A stretch of DNA of 64,000 nt from Kitasatospora sp. NBC_00374 (GCF_041434935.1 NZ_CP107964.1:744001-808000); one strand, 5' to 3'. Shown: positions 39,789 to 49,295, counted from the stretch's first letter. A program made the numbers and translations. The notes: a model not told the origin generated them from the sequence alone.

Positions 39789-40151
39789 TCAGCCGCGGAG
39801 CAGCACCGGGAGCGCCGCCAGCAGGGCCGTGACGGCCATCGCCGCGACACAGGCTCCGGCCCAGCGCGTACAGATGGTCAGACAACGCCGCCGGTAGAAC
39901 TCCGCCACCCGCCTGGAGCGCCTCGCCGCCCGGTCGAAGACGCCCTCCGTGAAGTCGAGCCGCTCGGCCTCGTAGGCCTCCCGGACCGCCTCGCGCTGGC
40001 CGCCGGAGAGCCACGGGAAGCGCTCGACGAATCCGGCCGCCTCGCGCTGCGCGGCGGCCACCTCCGCCTCCCAGGCCAGGTAGCCCTCCAGACGGAACAT
40101 CCCGGACCGGCACTCCCGCGCCCCGGCGCCCGTACGTCGTCCGCCACCCAT
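39789..40151 (-). CDS. small membrane protein with C-terminal anchor, unknown
   Basis: A 120-residue protein. Residues 18-85 are helical and charged (MFRLEGYLAWEAEVAAAQRE, AERLDFTEGVFDRAARRSRR) and residues 92-118 are a membrane helix (GACVAAMAVTALLAALPVLL), so it is tail-anchored. AGGGAGCGG stands three bases before ATG 40151; ATG at residue 18 is an alternative. It converges with the orphan cytochrome b gene. Similar short proteins in streptomycetes lack a known function. Confidence 0.7.
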   Translation of the reverse strand: MGGGRRTGAGARECRSGMFRLEGYLAWEAEVAAAQREAAGFVERFPWLSGGQREAVREAYEAERLDFTEGVFDRAARRSRRVAEFYRRRCLTICTRWAGACVAAMAVTALLAALPVLLRG

Positions 40152-40411
40152 GATCCGCTCCCTGCCCGCTCGACCCGCCACCCGGCCGGAGGCCCACGGC
40201 ACCACCGCCATGCGGCCGCATCCGGGACCCAACGCCTGCGGACAACTACTACCAGTGACGATCCTGCCTGGCCCGGCCGACGCGCGGACGGTGCCCGGGA
40301 TGGCCGGTCCGCGCGAGGCCTGCGCGCCGGTGCGTTCCGGTGCGTCGGGTCCGCCGCCCGCTCGCCGCAAGGACGCCGGCCGCCTCCGGCCTGCCGCCTG
40401 CCGAGCGGTCG

Positions 40412-40897
40412 TCAGGCGGCCAGATTCAGCGCGGAGGCGAAGGCCGAGAAGGTGGGCGCGACGGTGCGCCACTCGTACAGCTGCGGGTTGGTCCAGATGT
40501 CGGTCCCGACCACCCGCGGGTCGAGGGCATCGGTGCGGTAGTCCAGCGCGAGGGCCACATCGTCGCCGGCGAAGCGGCAGACCGCGATGAGCACGGCCTG
40601 CTCGACGTCCAGCCACGGCAGCTCGACCGGTGCGTCCCGGGTGGTCCCCCGGACCTCCCGGAACAGCTGGGCCGGCTCGTGGTCGGCGATCCGGTCCAGC
40701 GCGACCGACTCGCGCTCGATCCGCTCCAGGCTGGTCAGGAAGTCGAGCGGGTCCTCGAACCACGGGATGAGCCTGGACATCGTGTCGTCGCCGGGGTGGC
40801 GCCACCGGCCCTGGGCGAGAAGGGTGCTCAACAGGCTCGGGATCCGCAGTCCACGGACGGTCGCGTCGGGGCCGGGGATGTGATTCGACCGATTCAT
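40412..40897 (-). CDS. SUKH/SMI1-KNR4-like protein
   Basis: A 161-residue protein. FAGDDVALALDYRTDALDPR followed by VVGTDIWTNPQLYEWRTVAP matches the central part of SMI1/KNR4 (SUKH) domains, where ...DVALDYR...P.V...... is a hallmark. The N-terminal half (MSRLIPWFEDPLDFLTSLER) forms the leading helices. SUKH proteins often give immunity to nuclease or deaminase toxins in polymorphic toxin systems; others have regulatory roles. No toxin gene is adjacent, so this may be an orphan immunity protein. ATG 40897 is chosen on codon bias; the longer frame has no support. Confidence 0.7.
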   Translation of the reverse strand: MNRSNHIPGPDATVRGLRIPSLLSTLLAQGRWRHPGDDTMSRLIPWFEDPLDFLTSLERIERESVALDRIADHEPAQLFREVRGTTRDAPVELPWLDVEQAVLIAVCRFAGDDVALALDYRTDALDPRVVGTDIWTNPQLYEWRTVAPTFSAFASALNLAA

Positions 40898-41013
40898 GGA
40901 ACAGAGCCTGCCACGTCGCAGGGGGCGTCGACGGTGCGATCCAGCGGCTGCCGAGCCGCGGTCGAGTCCCGCTCGAGCGAGTGGTCCGGCCACCCCCGGG
41001 AGATGGCGCCCGG

Positions 41014-41625
41014 TCAGCGGACAGGGCGCCACATGGTCGTCACCACGTGGCCGCTGGCGAGGGTGATCCGACCGTGCGGGACGAAGCCGAGGCGCCCGTA
41101 GCGCACGTCGTTCGCGGGGTTGGAGGACTCCAGGTAGCAAGGGGCGCCGATGGCGTCGACGCGGGTGAGCGCCTCCGCCAGCAGGCCCATGCCGAGGCCC
41201 TTGCCACGGTGGTCGTCGTGGGTGCCGAGCAGGCTCAGGTAGAAGTGCGGCTCGGTGGGGTGCACCGCTTCGAACCGCTCGCAGACGATCATGATCGCCC
41301 GGGCCACGTCCGGACCGGCGACCTCCGACAGGAGCGGCTCCAGCCCGGCCTCGTCCTCAGGAGTCAGCTCGGTGCCGCCCGGCGGGATCAGGACGGCCAC
41401 GGCCTCCACGGCGGGCGTCACCAGCGTCCACGGGTAGCGCAGCGCCGAGGTCACGTACAGCCGCCACAGCGCCGCCGCCTGGACCGCGCGCCGCTCGGCG
41501 TCCGGAAAGGCCGGTCCCCACAGCGGGTCGTCGAAGAACGCGGTCGTCAGGGTGTCCACCATGGCGTCGACGTCCTGCGGCCCGGCCGGCCGGGCGGGAA
41601 CGGGACGGTATCCGGGGCTCATCAC
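41014..41625 (-). CDS. GNAT family N-acetyltransferase
   Basis: A 203-residue acetyltransferase. The acetyl-CoA pyrophosphate loop is DDHRGKGLGMGLLAEAL (R/Q-x-x-G-x-G/A form, near residue 137), preceded by the strand HFYLSLLGTH and followed by YLESSNPANDVRYGRLGF, the usual end of motif B. The N-terminus is VPARPAGPQDVDAMVDTLTT. It transfers an acetyl group to an amine, amino acid or antibiotic; the acceptor is not predictable. Two ATGs (41625, 41622) are adjacent. It is followed downstream on the strand by the SUKH-like gene, 116 bases away. Confidence 0.9.
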   Translation of the reverse strand: MMSPGYRPVPARPAGPQDVDAMVDTLTTAFFDDPLWGPAFPDAERRAVQAAALWRLYVTSALRYPWTLVTPAVEAVAVLIPPGGTELTPEDEAGLEPLLSEVAGPDVARAIMIVCERFEAVHPTEPHFYLSLLGTHDDHRGKGLGMGLLAEALTRVDAIGAPCYLESSNPANDVRYGRLGFVPHGRITLASGHVVTTMWRPVR

Positions 41626-41661
41626 TCCACCCTAGTCGCGCACCGCGGTCCCGCCCGGTGG

Positions 41662-42399
41662 TCAGGCGGGGTCGGGGGCCGGGTCCAGGAGGTGCGGGCC
41701 GTTGTTGGCCACGTTGTTGACGGCGGTGGACACCGCGGTGGCGGTGAGCTCGCCGCCGGCCGGGGTGTGCAGCAGGGCGCGCAGGCCGTCGGGGTCGGTG
41801 TGCGCGGGGTCGAGCCAGGCGTCGACGTCGGCGGGGTCGATGGCGAGCGGCATGCGGGGGTGGATGCGGCCGGCCGCGTCCGTCGCGTCGGTGGTGATCA
41901 CGGTGCAGGTCGTCCACCAGGCCTGCGGGTCGCCGTCGGGCCGGCTGTCGTCGCGCCAGAACTCGTACAGGCCGGCCATCGCCATCAGGGAGCCGTCGGC
42001 GGGGGCGATGAAGTACGGCTGCTTGTGGGCCTTGCCGCCGGGCGGCGCCGGGACGGAGGTCCACTCGTAGAAGCCGTCGGCCGGCAGCAGGCAGCGGCGG
42101 GCGCTGAACGCCTTGCGGAAGGAGGGCTTCTCCGCGACGGTCTCCGCCCGGGCGTTGATCAGCCGGGACCCGACGTCCGGGGACTTCGCCCAGGAGGGCA
42201 CCAGGCCCCAGCGCAGCGCCCGCAGCTGCCGGTGGACGATGTCGGTCTCCCTGTCGGACCGCTCCAGGACCGCCCAGACGTCCTTCGTCGGGGCGACGTT
42301 GTAGTCGGGTTCCAGGGCCTCGGTCGGGTCCCACCGGGTCACCCCGAAGAGCTCGACCAGATCCTGCGGACCGGTGGTGGAGACGAATCGACCGCACAT
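41662..42399 (-). CDS. SRAP (SOS response-associated peptidase, YedK/HMCES-like)
   Basis: A 245-residue protein. Initiator methionine is followed by catalytic C2 (MCGRFVSTTGPQ), which forms a covalent thiazolidine with abasic sites in single-stranded DNA. Other family residues are present: N in YNVAPTKDVW, the R/E set in LINARAETVAEKPSFRKAF, E in ADGFYEWTSV, and H in RIHPRMPLAI. It protects abasic sites at replication forks. ATG 42399 gives C2, which fixes the start. It is a single gene; the MoxR/vWA locus begins after 103 bases on the same strand. Confidence 0.95.
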   Translation of the reverse strand: MCGRFVSTTGPQDLVELFGVTRWDPTEALEPDYNVAPTKDVWAVLERSDRETDIVHRQLRALRWGLVPSWAKSPDVGSRLINARAETVAEKPSFRKAFSARRCLLPADGFYEWTSVPAPPGGKAHKQPYFIAPADGSLMAMAGLYEFWRDDSRPDGDPQAWWTTCTVITTDATDAAGRIHPRMPLAIDPADVDAWLDPAHTDPDGLRALLHTPAGGELTATAVSTAVNNVANNGPHLLDPAPDPA

Positions 42400-42502
42400 G
42401 ACTCCACGGTCCCACCACCGCGGCCGACCACGCGGGCACGACCCGCCCGGGCCCGCCCACGGGCCCGCGCCGACCCCGGCCCGGTCGGCGCGGGCCCGGC
42501 GA

Positions 42503-44371
42503 TCACTCCGCCCAGGTGGCGCGCACCACGGCCCGTTCGGCGCTGGTGAGGTGGACGGCCGCCGCCAGCCAGGCCGAGGCGTACCGGTCGGCGCCGGGCT
42601 CGCCCAGCCGGCCGAACACGTCGCGGTGACGGCGGTCCGCCTCGCCGACCAGCGCGGTGGCCAGGCCGGCGGCGCCGTGGAAGCCGGTGCGGCGCAGGGC
42701 GGCGGCGTCGGTGCGGGGGTCACCGCTGCGGGCGGCCTCGGCGGCCGCCCGGCGGCCTCCGGTGACGGCGAGTTCCACCAGGCGGCGCACCCGCCACAGC
42801 GGGGAGTCGGCGAGCGGGTCGGCCGGGGTGCCGTGCGGCGGGCCGGCCGGTTCGCAGGCGTCCACCGGGGGGAAGTGGGCGCCCTGGAGGGGGTCGTAGC
42901 CGAGGTCCGCGTGGCCCTGCCACTGCGGCGGCAGGCGCAGGGTCGCGGCGGCGCCGGGGACGGGGCCGACGGCGAGGGGCCGAAGGGTGGCGGCGCGGTC
43001 GGGGTCGATCCGGGCGAGGACGCGGATCCGGACGCCGGGGTGGGCGGCGAGCTGCCGGAGGTTGGCGGTGTGCGCGAGGTCCGGATGGGAGTTGGCCGCC
43101 GCGAGGCGGATCAGCGGCCCGCGGGCCGCCGAGGTGGCGGGGTCGAGCTCGCGGGCGATCACGCAGTCGGCGGCGGCGCCGAGCACGACCAGGTCGCAGC
43201 CGAGCGGTTCGCGGACGCGTCCGGTCTGCTCGGGGTCGGCGGCCGGTCCGTCGGCGAGCCGGTCGGCGGCGGCCTGGGCCAGCGGGCGGGCGAACAGCGC
43301 GGCGAGCGGGCCCGACGTCCAGTCGAGCCCCTTGGCGACGCTCGCCCGAACGCCCTTGCCGGAGCCCAGGCGGCCGTCCTCGGACACGGTGGCACCGGCG
43401 ATCAGCAGCCCGCCGCGGGAGAGTTCGGCGTGGTTGAGGACGGCGGCGCCCACGGTGACGGTCGCGGTGCCGGCGCCCCGGGCCCGGGCCGGGCCGCCCG
43501 GTTTGACGTCGGCGACGGAGTACCAGCGGCCCTCGTCGGTGATCAGATGGGTGACCACGCCGCCGTATCCGGTCGCGCTGATCACCGGTTCCCGGCAGAC
43601 GCCGTGGACGCGGAGCGCGCCGCCGGGCCGGTAGGCCCGCCGAGCGGTCCCGAGCAGGCCGGGGTCGGGCGGGGCGGAACCGGGCTCGGTGGCCGTCAGC
43701 AGGCCGGTGGTGAGCAGGAGTTCACGCAGGGCCGCGACCAGGTCGGCCGACCGGTGGCTGTCGTGGCGGGCGCGCGCCCCGCGCAGGCCCCGGACCACCC
43801 GCAGAGCGGCGGCCTCGGCGCGGTGCAGGTCGGCGAGCCGCGCGGTGTGCGCGGCCCGCAGCAGTTCGGCCTGCGGGACGGCTCCGGCGGCGGGGACGCC
43901 GGCGGCGAGCACGGCGGCGGTGGCCGACCACAGTCCGGCCGCGGCCCGGACCTGCGCGGCGGTGAGCGGCCGGGCGGCCTCGGCGGGGGCCTCGGCGTCC
44001 GGTTCGGGCGCGGCCGGGGCCGCGGCAGCACCGCTGTCGGTGTCCGCCGGCGCCGGGGCGGTCTCCGGGTCGGCCACCGGGCAGGCGCTCAGGACGGCCG
44101 CCCGGTGCAGGCAGCGCGGCGCCAGCAGGCAGGAGCAGTGCACCTGGTCGTGGTCGGTGACGGCGCCGGACGGCCCGGGGATGAGCGTGACCAGGGCGTC
44201 CTCGCCGCAGGTGACGGTGACCGCGCCGCCGCCGGCGGTGGTGACGGGCAGCGCCGCGTAGAGCTCGACGGCGGCGTCCAGCTTCTTGCGCAGCCGGGAG
44301 GTCAGGGCCTCGACGGCGGCGGCGACGGTGTCCGGCGCCGCGGGTGGCAGACCTGTGGTGGGAGGTGTCAT
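42503..44371 (-). CDS. SWIM zinc-finger protein of the MoxR-vWA system (YehQ-like)
   Basis: A 622-residue protein. The N-terminal SWIM motif is HCSCLLAPRCLH (C79, C81, C87, H89; CxC-x5-CxH), a small zinc finger for nucleic acid or protein binding. After an Ala/Pro-rich linker (95-140) the rest is alpha/beta with no named domain beyond the YehQ-like region (GDLVVLGAAADC, LPPQWQGHADLGYDPLQGAH). E. coli yehQ encodes a SWIM protein in a locus with MoxR, vWA and DUF4132 genes, the same set as here. ATG 44371 overlaps the stop of the vWA gene by four bases, and GGAGAAACCCG precedes it. It is the last gene of the operon. Confidence 0.85.
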   Translation of the reverse strand: MTPPTTGLPPAAPDTVAAAVEALTSRLRKKLDAAVELYAALPVTTAGGGAVTVTCGEDALVTLIPGPSGAVTDHDQVHCSCLLAPRCLHRAAVLSACPVADPETAPAPADTDSGAAAAPAAPEPDAEAPAEAARPLTAAQVRAAAGLWSATAAVLAAGVPAAGAVPQAELLRAAHTARLADLHRAEAAALRVVRGLRGARARHDSHRSADLVAALRELLLTTGLLTATEPGSAPPDPGLLGTARRAYRPGGALRVHGVCREPVISATGYGGVVTHLITDEGRWYSVADVKPGGPARARGAGTATVTVGAAVLNHAELSRGGLLIAGATVSEDGRLGSGKGVRASVAKGLDWTSGPLAALFARPLAQAAADRLADGPAADPEQTGRVREPLGCDLVVLGAAADCVIARELDPATSAARGPLIRLAAANSHPDLAHTANLRQLAAHPGVRIRVLARIDPDRAATLRPLAVGPVPGAAATLRLPPQWQGHADLGYDPLQGAHFPPVDACEPAGPPHGTPADPLADSPLWRVRRLVELAVTGGRRAAAEAARSGDPRTDAAALRRTGFHGAAGLATALVGEADRRHRDVFGRLGEPGADRYASAWLAAAVHLTSAERAVVRATWAE

Positions 44372-47300
44372 CGGGTTTCTCCGCGGAGGCGGTCGCCGAC
44401 CCAGCGGGCGAGGGCGAGGGGGCTGAGGGCGGCGACGGGCATGCCGGCGGCGACGAGTTGCTGGGCGACGGGCACCGAGTAGCGGGGCGCCCCGGTGTCG
44501 TCGAGCGCCGCGCAGCCCATCAGGTGCACGCCGGAGGAGGCGAGCGAGCGCACCTCGGCGAGCAGGCCGCCCAGCGGGTAGCCCTCCTCGAAGTCGCTGA
44601 CGACCACGACGAGGGTGCGGCTCGGCACGGTCACCAGGGAGCGGGCCTGGGCGAGTCCGGCGGCGATGTGGGTGCCGCCGCCGACCTTGACCTCCAGCAG
44701 CAGGGAGAGCGGGTCGGCGACCCGGTCGGTCAGGTCGATCACCTGGGTGGAGAAGGCCAGGAAGTGGGTGGACAGGGTCGGTACGCCGCCGAGGACCGCC
44801 GCGGTGAGGGCGGACCAGATGACCGAGGCCTCCATCGAGCCCGAGACGTCGACGACCAGGATCAGCCGCCAGTCGGCCTCCTTCCGGGAGCGGGTGCTGA
44901 ACACCGGGTTCTCGGGGACGACGACCGTCCGGCCGTCGGGCAGGCGCCGGGTGTGTGCGAGGTTGGCGCGCAGGGTGCGCGGCAGGTCGAGCCGACCACC
45001 GGGCCTGCGGGTGGGCCGCGGGTTGGCGAGGCCGGTGAGGGCGGGGCGCAGCCGGGTGGCGAGCTCGCGGGAGAGTTCGTCGACGAGGCGGCGTACCAGG
45101 GGGCGCAGCCGGGCGAGGCGCTGTTCGGGCATGCCTCCGGCGAGGTTGAGCACGGAGGTCAGCAGGTCGACGGACGGGCGGACGGATTCGGGGTCGAGTT
45201 CGGTGAGGACGTCGGTGCGGCCCGCGTCGACGGCCCGGCCGAGCACCTCCTCCCGGACGTCCGCGCCGAACAGGGCGTCGAGTTCCTCGGCCCACTCGCG
45301 GGCGGTGGGGAAGGAGGCGCCCTGACCGCCGCCGTCGCCGGTGGCGCCGGCGAGGTCGCCGGCGCCTTCGCCGCGCCCGGCGCCGTAGAGCTCGTCGAGG
45401 GCGTGGGCGTAGCGACGGGCGTCGGCGGGGAGCCGTTCGGGTTCCCGGCCGAGCAGCAGGCGCCAGCGGTCGGCAGGGGCGAGGCGGTGTGCGGGGGACG
45501 GTACCGGGGACGGTGCGGGGCTCGTGGGGGTGTCGGGCCCGGCTTCGGCGGCGGCCGCGGGCGGCGGAGCGGGAGCGGGTCCGGGCCGGTCGGCGGGGGT
45601 GCCGGTGGCGGTGAGGCCGGTGGTGGTGAGGCCGGGCAGCCGCAGGGCCGTCAGGGCGGCGGTGGCCGCCGCGTCGGCCGCGGTCCAGAGGGCGATCAGT
45701 TCGGGCGGGGCGGTCAGGGTGAGGTCGAGCCGGTCGCCGAGGCGGTCGGTGACGGTCCGCAGGAGGCGGTCCCGGCCGGCGGGTGCGAGGGCGTCGAAGC
45801 CGCCGCGCAGGGCCGGGAGGCGGTCCAGGAATTCCCGGTCGGGGAGGGTGTCGACGCGGTCGAGCAGGGGGCCGAGGGCGTCGGGGGCGGACTGCAGCAG
45901 CGGGCCGCCGGCGGTGAGCAGGCCGGTCAGCAGGCGGCCGAGCCGGTGGCGGGCCTCGGGGTGGGTGGCGGTGTCGATCCAGCCGGCGGCGCGGGCTCCG
46001 AGGGTGTCGGCGCCGTCGAGGTCGAGCAGGACCCGGGCGGCCAGCGCCGCGCCCTGGACGAGCGGGGAGCCGGTGCGCGCGAGGGTGCCGAGGGCGTCGT
46101 CCATCCGCAGGCCGAGACGGTGTTCGCCGGCGCGGGTGGCGAGGGCGACGAGGGCGGCTGCGTCCTGTGGGTCGTCGCTGCCGGCGAGGCCGGGCAGGGC
46201 GCGGACGGCGGCTTCGAGCAGGGTGACCGCCAGTTCGGCGGCGCGTTCGCGTCCGGCGGGGGTGGTGCCGGGCAGGTGGGAGCGGCGCAGGGCCTCCATC
46301 AGGTCGAGGGCGGTGAGGAGTTCGGGGAGGGTGGCACTGGACGGCAGGACGGTCTCGGCTTCGGCGAGCCGCTCGGTGACCAGGTCGGACAGGTCGCAGC
46401 GGGCGGCGGCGCGCAGGCCGTCGAGGAGCTGGGTGCTGGTGGGGCCGCCGTCCGCTCGCTCGCGGCGGGCGGTCTCCCGGAGGGTGCCGGCGGCGGCGAG
46501 CGCCGCGGTGACCCCGCGTACGCCGGCGAGGTCGAGGCGGGCCGCGACGGACGGTGTCCAGGCCAGTCGCCAGCGGGTGGTGAGCGCGGTCGCGTCGCCG
46601 GCGGCGGTGACCTCGACGGGTTCGCCGTAGCCGATGCCGCAGACCTGGAGGCGTTGCAGCAGGATCTCGCGGCGGGCGTCGAGGGCGGAGCGCAGCGGGT
46701 CGAGGCGCAGTTCGCGGGAGTCGGGTTCGTCCGGGCAGGGCAGGCGCAGGGTGGTGAGTTCGGCCTCGACGCCGGGGCCGAGCCCGGAGCGGGGGGTGCC
46801 GGGGGCGGTGCGGCCCCGGTCGGTGCCGACCAGCACGGTTTCGAGGGCCTGGGCGAGGGCTCGGCCGCGGCCGAGCGGCTCGCCCTGCCCGAGCACGGTC
46901 GTGACTGCTTCGAGCACCTCGCCGCGGCCGGGGGCCGGGAGGTTGCGCAGCCGGGCGAGGTCGCAGGCCAGGCGCAGGGTCTCGGTGGCCTCGCCGGTGC
47001 CCGCGGTGTGCCCGGCGGCGCGCATCTCGCGGCACAGGTCGGTGATGGCACGGGCGGCCGCGGTGCGGACCTGGTCGGGGTCGCCGCCGGCGGTGAGGAC
47101 GGCCTGCTGCCACTTCGGGTCACGGATGCCGGCCGGGTAGCCGGACCGGGAGTCGAGCAGCCCGAAGGTGTACGGGACGAGCGAGGTGGCGATCGTCGTC
47201 CCGGGGGTTTCGGCGGGTTCGGCGGTGGGGGCCGCCGGTGCGGCGGTGGCCTCGGTGAGCAGGGCGGACGCGTGGAAGGACCCGACGACCGCGGCGACCC

Positions 47301-48033
47301 GGGCGCCGTCGGCGCCGGCCTCGGCGATCACCGCGCGCATGTGGGCCTCGCGGGCGAGGTCGGTGGCGGGGACACCGCCGCGTTCGGCGGTGTCGCGGCG
47401 CAGTGCCCAGCCCACGCCGAGGGCGGCGCGCCGGACGGCGTCCGGCGGGCAGCCGGGGGCGCGCACCTCGACGGAGCGGTCCCACAGGTCGTCGCCGTCG
47501 CGGCCGGTGCCGGCGGCGGCCAGCGCGTCGGCGAAGGCGGTGCCGCCGTGCCCGTCGGCCGGCTTGCCGGGCTCGTCGGCGGGCCCGGCCGGCGCGGTCT
47601 CGGGTCCGGTGGCGGACCAGCGCGGGTCGGCCATCGGCAGGTCGCAGCAGACCACCCGGGCACCGTGCTCGCGCGCCCAGCGGACGGCGGCGAGCTCGGG
47701 CGAGAAGTCGGCGAACGGGTAGAAGCCGAGCCGCCCGTCCTCGCCGGCCCCGGCGAGGGCCACCGGGGCGAGGGTCTGCGGGTCGGCCAGGTGCGGGAGC
47801 CAGTGCTGGAAGTCGGCCGGGAGTTCGACGCAGACCACCTGGGCGCCGGCGGCGTCCAGCAGCGCGGGTACGGCGGCGGCCAGGGCGGGGCTGTGGTGGC
47901 GTACGCCGATCAGGTAAGGCCTCGCGGAGGCGGCCAGGGTGTCCACCACGGCACGGGGGTCGGTGGCGGCGGGGTCGGTGGCCGCGGGGTCGATGGGTGC
48001 GGCGGTGTGCGCCGTCGTACGGGGGTCGGTCAC
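44368..48033 (-). CDS. DUF5682-vWA fusion protein of the MoxR-vWA system (YehM/YehP-like)
   Basis: A 1221-residue protein. Residues 35-820 form the DUF5682 region (RPYLIGVRHHSPALAAAVPA, AQVVCVELPADFQHWLPHLA), the YehM-like part. A Pro/Ala linker (about 830-900) follows. The C-terminal 170 residues are a vWA domain with intact MIDAS: DVSGSM (near 1058), T in GGGTHIAAGLAQA and D in VVVVSDFEEGYP. vWA domains bind partner proteins through Mg2+ and normally pair with MoxR AAA+ ATPases, one of which is encoded just upstream. In E. coli the corresponding parts are two genes; here they are fused. GTG 48033 overlaps the MoxR stop (GTGA). Biochemistry unknown. Confidence 0.88.
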   Translation of the reverse strand: MTDPRTTAHTAAPIDPAATDPAATDPRAVVDTLAASARPYLIGVRHHSPALAAAVPALLDAAGAQVVCVELPADFQHWLPHLADPQTLAPVALAGAGEDGRLGFYPFADFSPELAAVRWAREHGARVVCCDLPMADPRWSATGPETAPAGPADEPGKPADGHGGTAFADALAAAGTGRDGDDLWDRSVEVRAPGCPPDAVRRAALGVGWALRRDTAERGGVPATDLAREAHMRAVIAEAGADGARVAAVVGSFHASALLTEATAAPAAPTAEPAETPGTTIATSLVPYTFGLLDSRSGYPAGIRDPKWQQAVLTAGGDPDQVRTAAARAITDLCREMRAAGHTAGTGEATETLRLACDLARLRNLPAPGRGEVLEAVTTVLGQGEPLGRGRALAQALETVLVGTDRGRTAPGTPRSGLGPGVEAELTTLRLPCPDEPDSRELRLDPLRSALDARREILLQRLQVCGIGYGEPVEVTAAGDATALTTRWRLAWTPSVAARLDLAGVRGVTAALAAAGTLRETARRERADGGPTSTQLLDGLRAAARCDLSDLVTERLAEAETVLPSSATLPELLTALDLMEALRRSHLPGTTPAGRERAAELAVTLLEAAVRALPGLAGSDDPQDAAALVALATRAGEHRLGLRMDDALGTLARTGSPLVQGAALAARVLLDLDGADTLGARAAGWIDTATHPEARHRLGRLLTGLLTAGGPLLQSAPDALGPLLDRVDTLPDREFLDRLPALRGGFDALAPAGRDRLLRTVTDRLGDRLDLTLTAPPELIALWTAADAAATAALTALRLPGLTTTGLTATGTPADRPGPAPAPPPAAAAEAGPDTPTSPAPSPVPSPAHRLAPADRWRLLLGREPERLPADARRYAHALDELYGAGRGEGAGDLAGATGDGGGQGASFPTAREWAEELDALFGADVREEVLGRAVDAGRTDVLTELDPESVRPSVDLLTSVLNLAGGMPEQRLARLRPLVRRLVDELSRELATRLRPALTGLANPRPTRRPGGRLDLPRTLRANLAHTRRLPDGRTVVVPENPVFSTRSRKEADWRLILVVDVSGSMEASVIWSALTAAVLGGVPTLSTHFLAFSTQVIDLTDRVADPLSLLLEVKVGGGTHIAAGLAQARSLVTVPSRTLVVVVSDFEEGYPLGGLLAEVRSLASSGVHLMGCAALDDTGAPRYSVPVAQQLVAAGMPVAALSPLALARWVGDRLRGETR

Positions 48034-49211
48034 CGCAGGTTCTCCCGCAGGTCCCACAGGCGGCGCCACATGGCGGAGCCGTCCTCGGCGCGGCGGCGGA
48101 CCGGACCGTCCCAGTAGCCGAGCAGGCGGGCGTGGTCGGCGGGGTCGTCCTTGCGCACGGCGCCGAGGAGGTGCCCGGGGACGAGGTCGAGCACGTCGCC
48201 GCCGGCGAGGTAGGCGGAGGCGAGGCCGAGCGAGGAGGCCACGTGGACGGCCTCGGCGGTGGACATCACGGTGCCGGGGCGTTCGAGGTCCCAGCCCTCG
48301 GCGGAGCGGCCGGTGCGCAGGTCGCGGAAGACGGTGACCAGGACGTCGAGGACGGCGTCGTCGACGGCGAAGGCGGCGCCGGCGCGCTGGACGGCGGCGG
48401 TGGCCTGGCCGCGGACCAGCGACATCTCGGCCTCGGCGTCGGCGATCGGGTGGACGGTCTCGAAGTTGAAGCGCCGCTTGAGGGCCGCGGACATCTCCGA
48501 GACGCCGCGGTCGCGGAGGTTCGCCGTGGCGAGGACGGTGAAGCCCGGGGCCGCGGCGACGGAGGCGTCGGGGGTGCCCGCGAGCTCGGGGACGTTCACC
48601 CGGCGGTCGGAGAGGATGGAGACCAGGGCGTCCTGCACCTCGGGCAGGCAGCGGGTGATCTCCTCGATCCGGGCGACCCGGCCGGTCCGCATGGCGGTGA
48701 GCACCGGGGAGGCGACGAGGGCCTGCGGGGTCGGCCCCTGGGCCAGCAGCAGGGCGTAGTTCCAGCCGTAGCGGAAGGCGTCCTCGGTGGTGCCCGCGGT
48801 GCCCTGCACGGTGAGGTCGCTGGTGCCGCTCACGGCGGCGGACAGCAGTTCGGAGAGCATCGACTTGGCGGTGCCGGGCTCGCCGACGAGCAGCAGGCCC
48901 CGCTCCCCCGCGAGGGTGACCACGCAGCGTTCGACCAGGGCGCGTTCGCCGACGAACTTGGGGGCGATCACCAGCTTCGCCGGCAGCCTGCCGGCGGCCC
49001 GGCGGCGGGCCGGGAGGTTGAGGGCCTCGCCGCCGCTGCCGCAGACGAAGGTGACCACGGCGCTCGGGGTGAGCGCCCATCCGGGCGGGCGGGGACCGTC
49101 GTCGAGGGCGGCGAGGAAGGCGAGTTCGTCGGCGTACCGCTCCTCGGCGGGCAGGATCTGCCGGGCCGGCGGGGCCTGGGGGGCCGTGGTCTGGTCGGTC
49201 GTCGGGGTCAT
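48030..49211 (-). CDS. MoxR-family AAA+ ATPase (YehL-like)
   Basis: A 393-residue AAA+ ATPase. Walker A is LLLVGEPGTAKSMLSELL (G110-S117), the Walker B region is GRVARIEEITRCLPEVQDAL, sensor 1 is VLATANLRDRG, and the arginine-finger region is ALKRRFNFETVHPI. MoxR ATPases form rings that remodel vWA-containing partners or metal-cofactor enzymes. It precedes and overlaps the vWA gene, the classic MoxR-vWA arrangement. ATG 49211 has GGAGGACCCCGG upstream. It lies 122 bases after the DUF4132 stop, with an 11-bp hairpin in the space that may lower read-through. Residues 1-80 form an extra N-terminal lead. Confidence 0.92.
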   Translation of the reverse strand: MTPTTDQTTAPQAPPARQILPAEERYADELAFLAALDDGPRPPGWALTPSAVVTFVCGSGGEALNLPARRRAAGRLPAKLVIAPKFVGERALVERCVVTLAGERGLLLVGEPGTAKSMLSELLSAAVSGTSDLTVQGTAGTTEDAFRYGWNYALLLAQGPTPQALVASPVLTAMRTGRVARIEEITRCLPEVQDALVSILSDRRVNVPELAGTPDASVAAAPGFTVLATANLRDRGVSEMSAALKRRFNFETVHPIADAEAEMSLVRGQATAAVQRAGAAFAVDDAVLDVLVTVFRDLRTGRSAEGWDLERPGTVMSTAEAVHVASSLGLASAYLAGGDVLDLVPGHLLGAVRKDDPADHARLLGYWDGPVRRRAEDGSAMWRRLWDLRENLR

Positions 49212-49295
49212 CCGGGGTCCTCCGGTTGCGGGGTCGGCCGGGGCCGACCGCGGGGTGGTCGAAAAGGTGGAACGGGCCGAGGGGTGGTGCCGGCC

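Noticed and set aside
42503-47113. A single 1536-residue minus-strand reading frame across the SWIM and vWA genes
   Set aside because: Its upstream two thirds are Arg/Pro-rich with poor codon bias and lie opposite or out of frame with the conserved DUF5682-vWA protein. The SWIM gene starts at ATG 44371 with its own ribosome site.
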